Assembly (NCBI RefSeq): GCF_007992195.1
Contig: NZ_BJZU01000007.1
Coordinates: 1 to 49,856 of the forward strand
Direction: 5' to 3'
Length of the DNA stretch: 49,856 nucleotides
From: Methylobacterium oxalidis
GTDB lineage: Bacteria > Pseudomonadota > Alphaproteobacteria > Rhizobiales > Beijerinckiaceae
Under the pieces are notes generated by a model. That model was not told the origin of the DNA, made no database searches, and saw nothing but the letters and a program-made list of their open reading frames with translations. A program made the position numbers and the translations under genes. Below, in pieces: positions 48,313 through 49,856 of this stretch. Positions within the stretch are counted from its first letter, which is position 1. Each line of letters begins with the position of its first letter.

Positions 48313-49856
48313 CTACTCGTCGGTGCGCACGGCCTGGCCGCCCCGGTCGATCGGCAGGCGCGGGCCCTTCAGCTCCGGGCCGCCGGGCAGGCTGCGCACG
48401 TCCCAGCCGCCGCCGAGCGCCCGGATCAGCGACACGGCGGTGGTGAAGCGGCTGAGCCGCACCTGGAGGGCGGCGACCTCGTTGTTGAGGGCGAGCCCCT
48501 GGGCGGTCACGACGGTGGTGAAGTTCTGGGTGCCGGCGCGGTACTCGTTGAGGGTGATCTCGACGGCGCGGCGGGCCGAGGCGAGGGCCGCGTCCTGAGC
48601 CACCTGCTGGCGGGCGAGGATGCGCACGCCCGCGAGCCCGTTCTCGACCTCGCCGAAGGCGGTGAGCACCACCTGGCGGTAATTGGCGACCGCCCCGTCG
48701 TAGGCCGCGCGCGCGCCCTGGAGGGCGGCGGCGCGGGCGCCGCCGTCGAACAGCACCTCGGTGCCCGACGCGGCCACCGACCAGACCTGGTTCGCCGCCG
48801 AGAACAGGCCGTTGCGCGGGTCGCCCGAGATGCCGCCGGACGCCGAGAGGGTCACCGTGGGATAGAAGGCCGCGACCGCGACGCCGATCAGCTCGCTCTG
48901 CTGCTGCACGGCCCGCTCGGCCTGGGCGATGTCGGGGCGCCGCTCCAGGAGGTCGGACGGGATGCCGACCGGCACCGCCGGCGGCCGGACGGCGAGGGAG
49001 GCCACGGGGATCGAGACCTCGGAGGGCGGGCGCCCGACGAGGATCGCGATGGCGTGCTCGAAGGTCGCCCGCTGGAGCCCGACCGCGATGGCCGAGGCCT
49101 GCGTCGTCTGCACCTGCGTCTGCGCCGTGATCACGTCCGAGCGGGCGGCGACGCCCGCATTGTACTGGTTCTCGGTGATCGCGAGCGTCTTCTTGAAGTT
49201 CTCGACGTTCTCGTTGAGCACCCGCTGCAGGGCGTCGTTGTAGCGGAGCTGCAGGTAGTTCGTGACGAGCTCGGCCTGGACGGCGAGGCGCACGGCGCCG
49301 ATCTGGGCGGCGTCGGCCTGCGCCGCGGAGACCTCGGCCTCGATGTTGCGGCGGACGCCGCCGAACAGGTCGAGTTCCCAGCTCGCCTGCCCCTGGAGCG
49401 AGACGTTGGTGCGCTCGACGCCCGCGGTCCGCACGCGCGTGATCGAGGGGGCGCCGATCACGGTCGGGTAGAGGGCGGCGCGGGCCTGCTCCACGAGGGC
49501 GCGGGCCTGCCGGTAGCCCGCCACGGCCTGGCGCAGGGTCTGGCTGTCCACGTCCACGAGGCGCACGAGCCGGTCGAGGGTCGGGTCGTTGAAGACCCGC
49601 CACCAGTCGCCGCGCTCGGCCCCGTCGTTCGGCTGGGCGAGGCGCCAGCCCTTCTTCGAGGCGACGTGCGCGGCGCTGTCCTCGCGCTGCCCACCCTCCT
49701 TGAACGCGAGCGGCGTCTCGACGGAGGGCCGCGCGTAGTCGGGCCCGACCATGCAGCCGCCGAGGGAGGCGGCGAGGAGGATGACGGCCGCGCACCGCGA
49801 GGGACGGAATTTCTCGAAGGCCGCGACGGGCCTCCTCTCCCGTGCGGGAGAGGGTC
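48313..49856 (-). CDS. NodT family outer-membrane efflux lipoprotein (partial 5' end)
   Basis: The frame is open from TAG 48,313 to the right edge. The sequence at 49,752 reads MVGPDYARPSVETP, with a lipobox LGGC directly before it and a hydrophobic signal CAAVILLAASLGGC, so the true start lies further upstream and the gene is incomplete in this window. No ATG, GTG or TTG is in frame upstream within it. The mature part is an RND outer-membrane factor: WWRVFNDPTLDRLVRLVDVD, ALVEQARAALYPTVIGAPS, then SWELDLFGGVRRNIEAEVSA and YNAGVAARSDVITAQTQVQ. NodT/TolC-type proteins form the outer channel of tripartite efflux pumps; membrane-fusion and transporter genes probably lie beyond the right edge. 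Confidence 0.85.
   Translation of the reverse strand, partial: PSPARERRPVAAFEKFRPSRCAAVILLAASLGGCMVGPDYARPSVETPLAFKEGGQREDSAAHVASKKGWRLAQPNDGAERGDWWRVFNDPTLDRLVRLVDVDSQTLRQAVAGYRQARALVEQARAALYPTVIGAPSITRVRTAGVERTNVSLQGQASWELDLFGGVRRNIEAEVSAAQADAAQIGAVRLAVQAELVTNYLQLRYNDALQRVLNENVENFKKTLAITENQYNAGVAARSDVITAQTQVQTTQASAIAVGLQRATFEHAIAILVGRPPSEVSIPVASLAVRPPAVPVGIPSDLLERRPDIAQAERAVQQQSELIGVAVAAFYPTVTLSASGGISGDPRNGLFSAANQVWSVAASGTEVLFDGGARAAALQGARAAYDGAVANYRQVVLTAFGEVENGLAGVRILARQQVAQDAALASARRAVEITLNEYRAGTQNFTTVVTAQGLALNNEVAALQVRLSRFTTAVSLIRALGGGWDVRSLPGGPELKGPRLPIDRGGQAVRTDE
49834..49853. repeat. Short perfect palindrome at the right edge
   Basis: CCTCTCCCG (49,834-49,842) and CGGGAGAGG (49,845-49,853) pair over 9 bases with a 2-base loop. 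It lies in the 5' part of the open NodT-type frame or just before its start. It may be a small dispersed intergenic repeat. Confidence 0.4.

Overview
The window reads as alphaproteobacterial chromosome, most likely Methylobacterium or a close Hyphomicrobiales relative. This is inferred, not searched. The reasons are the very GC-rich background, the ahcY-DivL-like kinase pair, a MucR/Ros regulator, an NDUFAF5-type methyltransferase, and promoters of the EcfG (general stress sigma factor) type.

Layout. (1) 1-8,389: the end of a UDP-glucose 6-dehydrogenase gene, followed by an AT-richer surface-polysaccharide block: a 1,279-residue triple glycosyltransferase with about seven N-terminal 38-residue repeats, an AsnB-type amidotransferase, a UDP-glucuronate 4-epimerase and a small methyltransferase. 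Ugd would supply UDP-glucuronate, which the epimerase converts to UDP-galacturonate. (2) 8,390-11,940: a gene-poor stretch, another methyltransferase, and a scar in which the 3' halves of an IS110-family and an IS1182-family transposase lie head to head. (3) 11,943-16,147: small secreted proteins, a nitroreductase and an acyl-CoA synthetase. (4) 16,250-24,360: ahcY with a palindromic operator and a strong terminator, a DivL-like kinase whose H-box histidine is tyrosine, an NAD(P)-binding protein, mutT, and the coupled pair argJ-SIMPL. (5) 24,379-32,970: envelope and stress genes, including a PRC-barrel protein, a glutathione peroxidase, DUF2188, DUF6880 and DUF4142 proteins, an NDUFAF5-like methyltransferase with a DUF427 protein, comF, and three neighbouring secreted Gly/Ser/Thr-rich repeat proteins. 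(6) 33,002-35,630: a first glucose-6-phosphate dehydrogenase gene, with an AT-rich RNase A-like toxin/immunity module inserted upstream of it. The toxin reading frame is broken and the immunity frame runs into zwf without a stop. (7) 35,727-49,856: an SDR oxidoreductase, a Tat-exported GH10 xylanase, an L,D-transpeptidase, a DUF5990 protein, Dps, a Pat-type acetyltransferase, a class II aldolase, MucR, an Mrr-like nuclease, a second G6PDH with a good EcfG promoter, and the end of a NodT-type outer-membrane efflux gene.

The most unusual items are the split RNase A-like contact-inhibition toxin with its four expected catalytic residues divided between two frames, the immunity-zwf fused reading frame, the tyrosine H-box kinase beside ahcY, the EcfG-type promoters on several stress-like genes, and the cluster of TVGTGG-repeat secreted proteins. 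Coordinates come from reading frames and visible start signals. No database search was run, so family names rest on recognised motifs.
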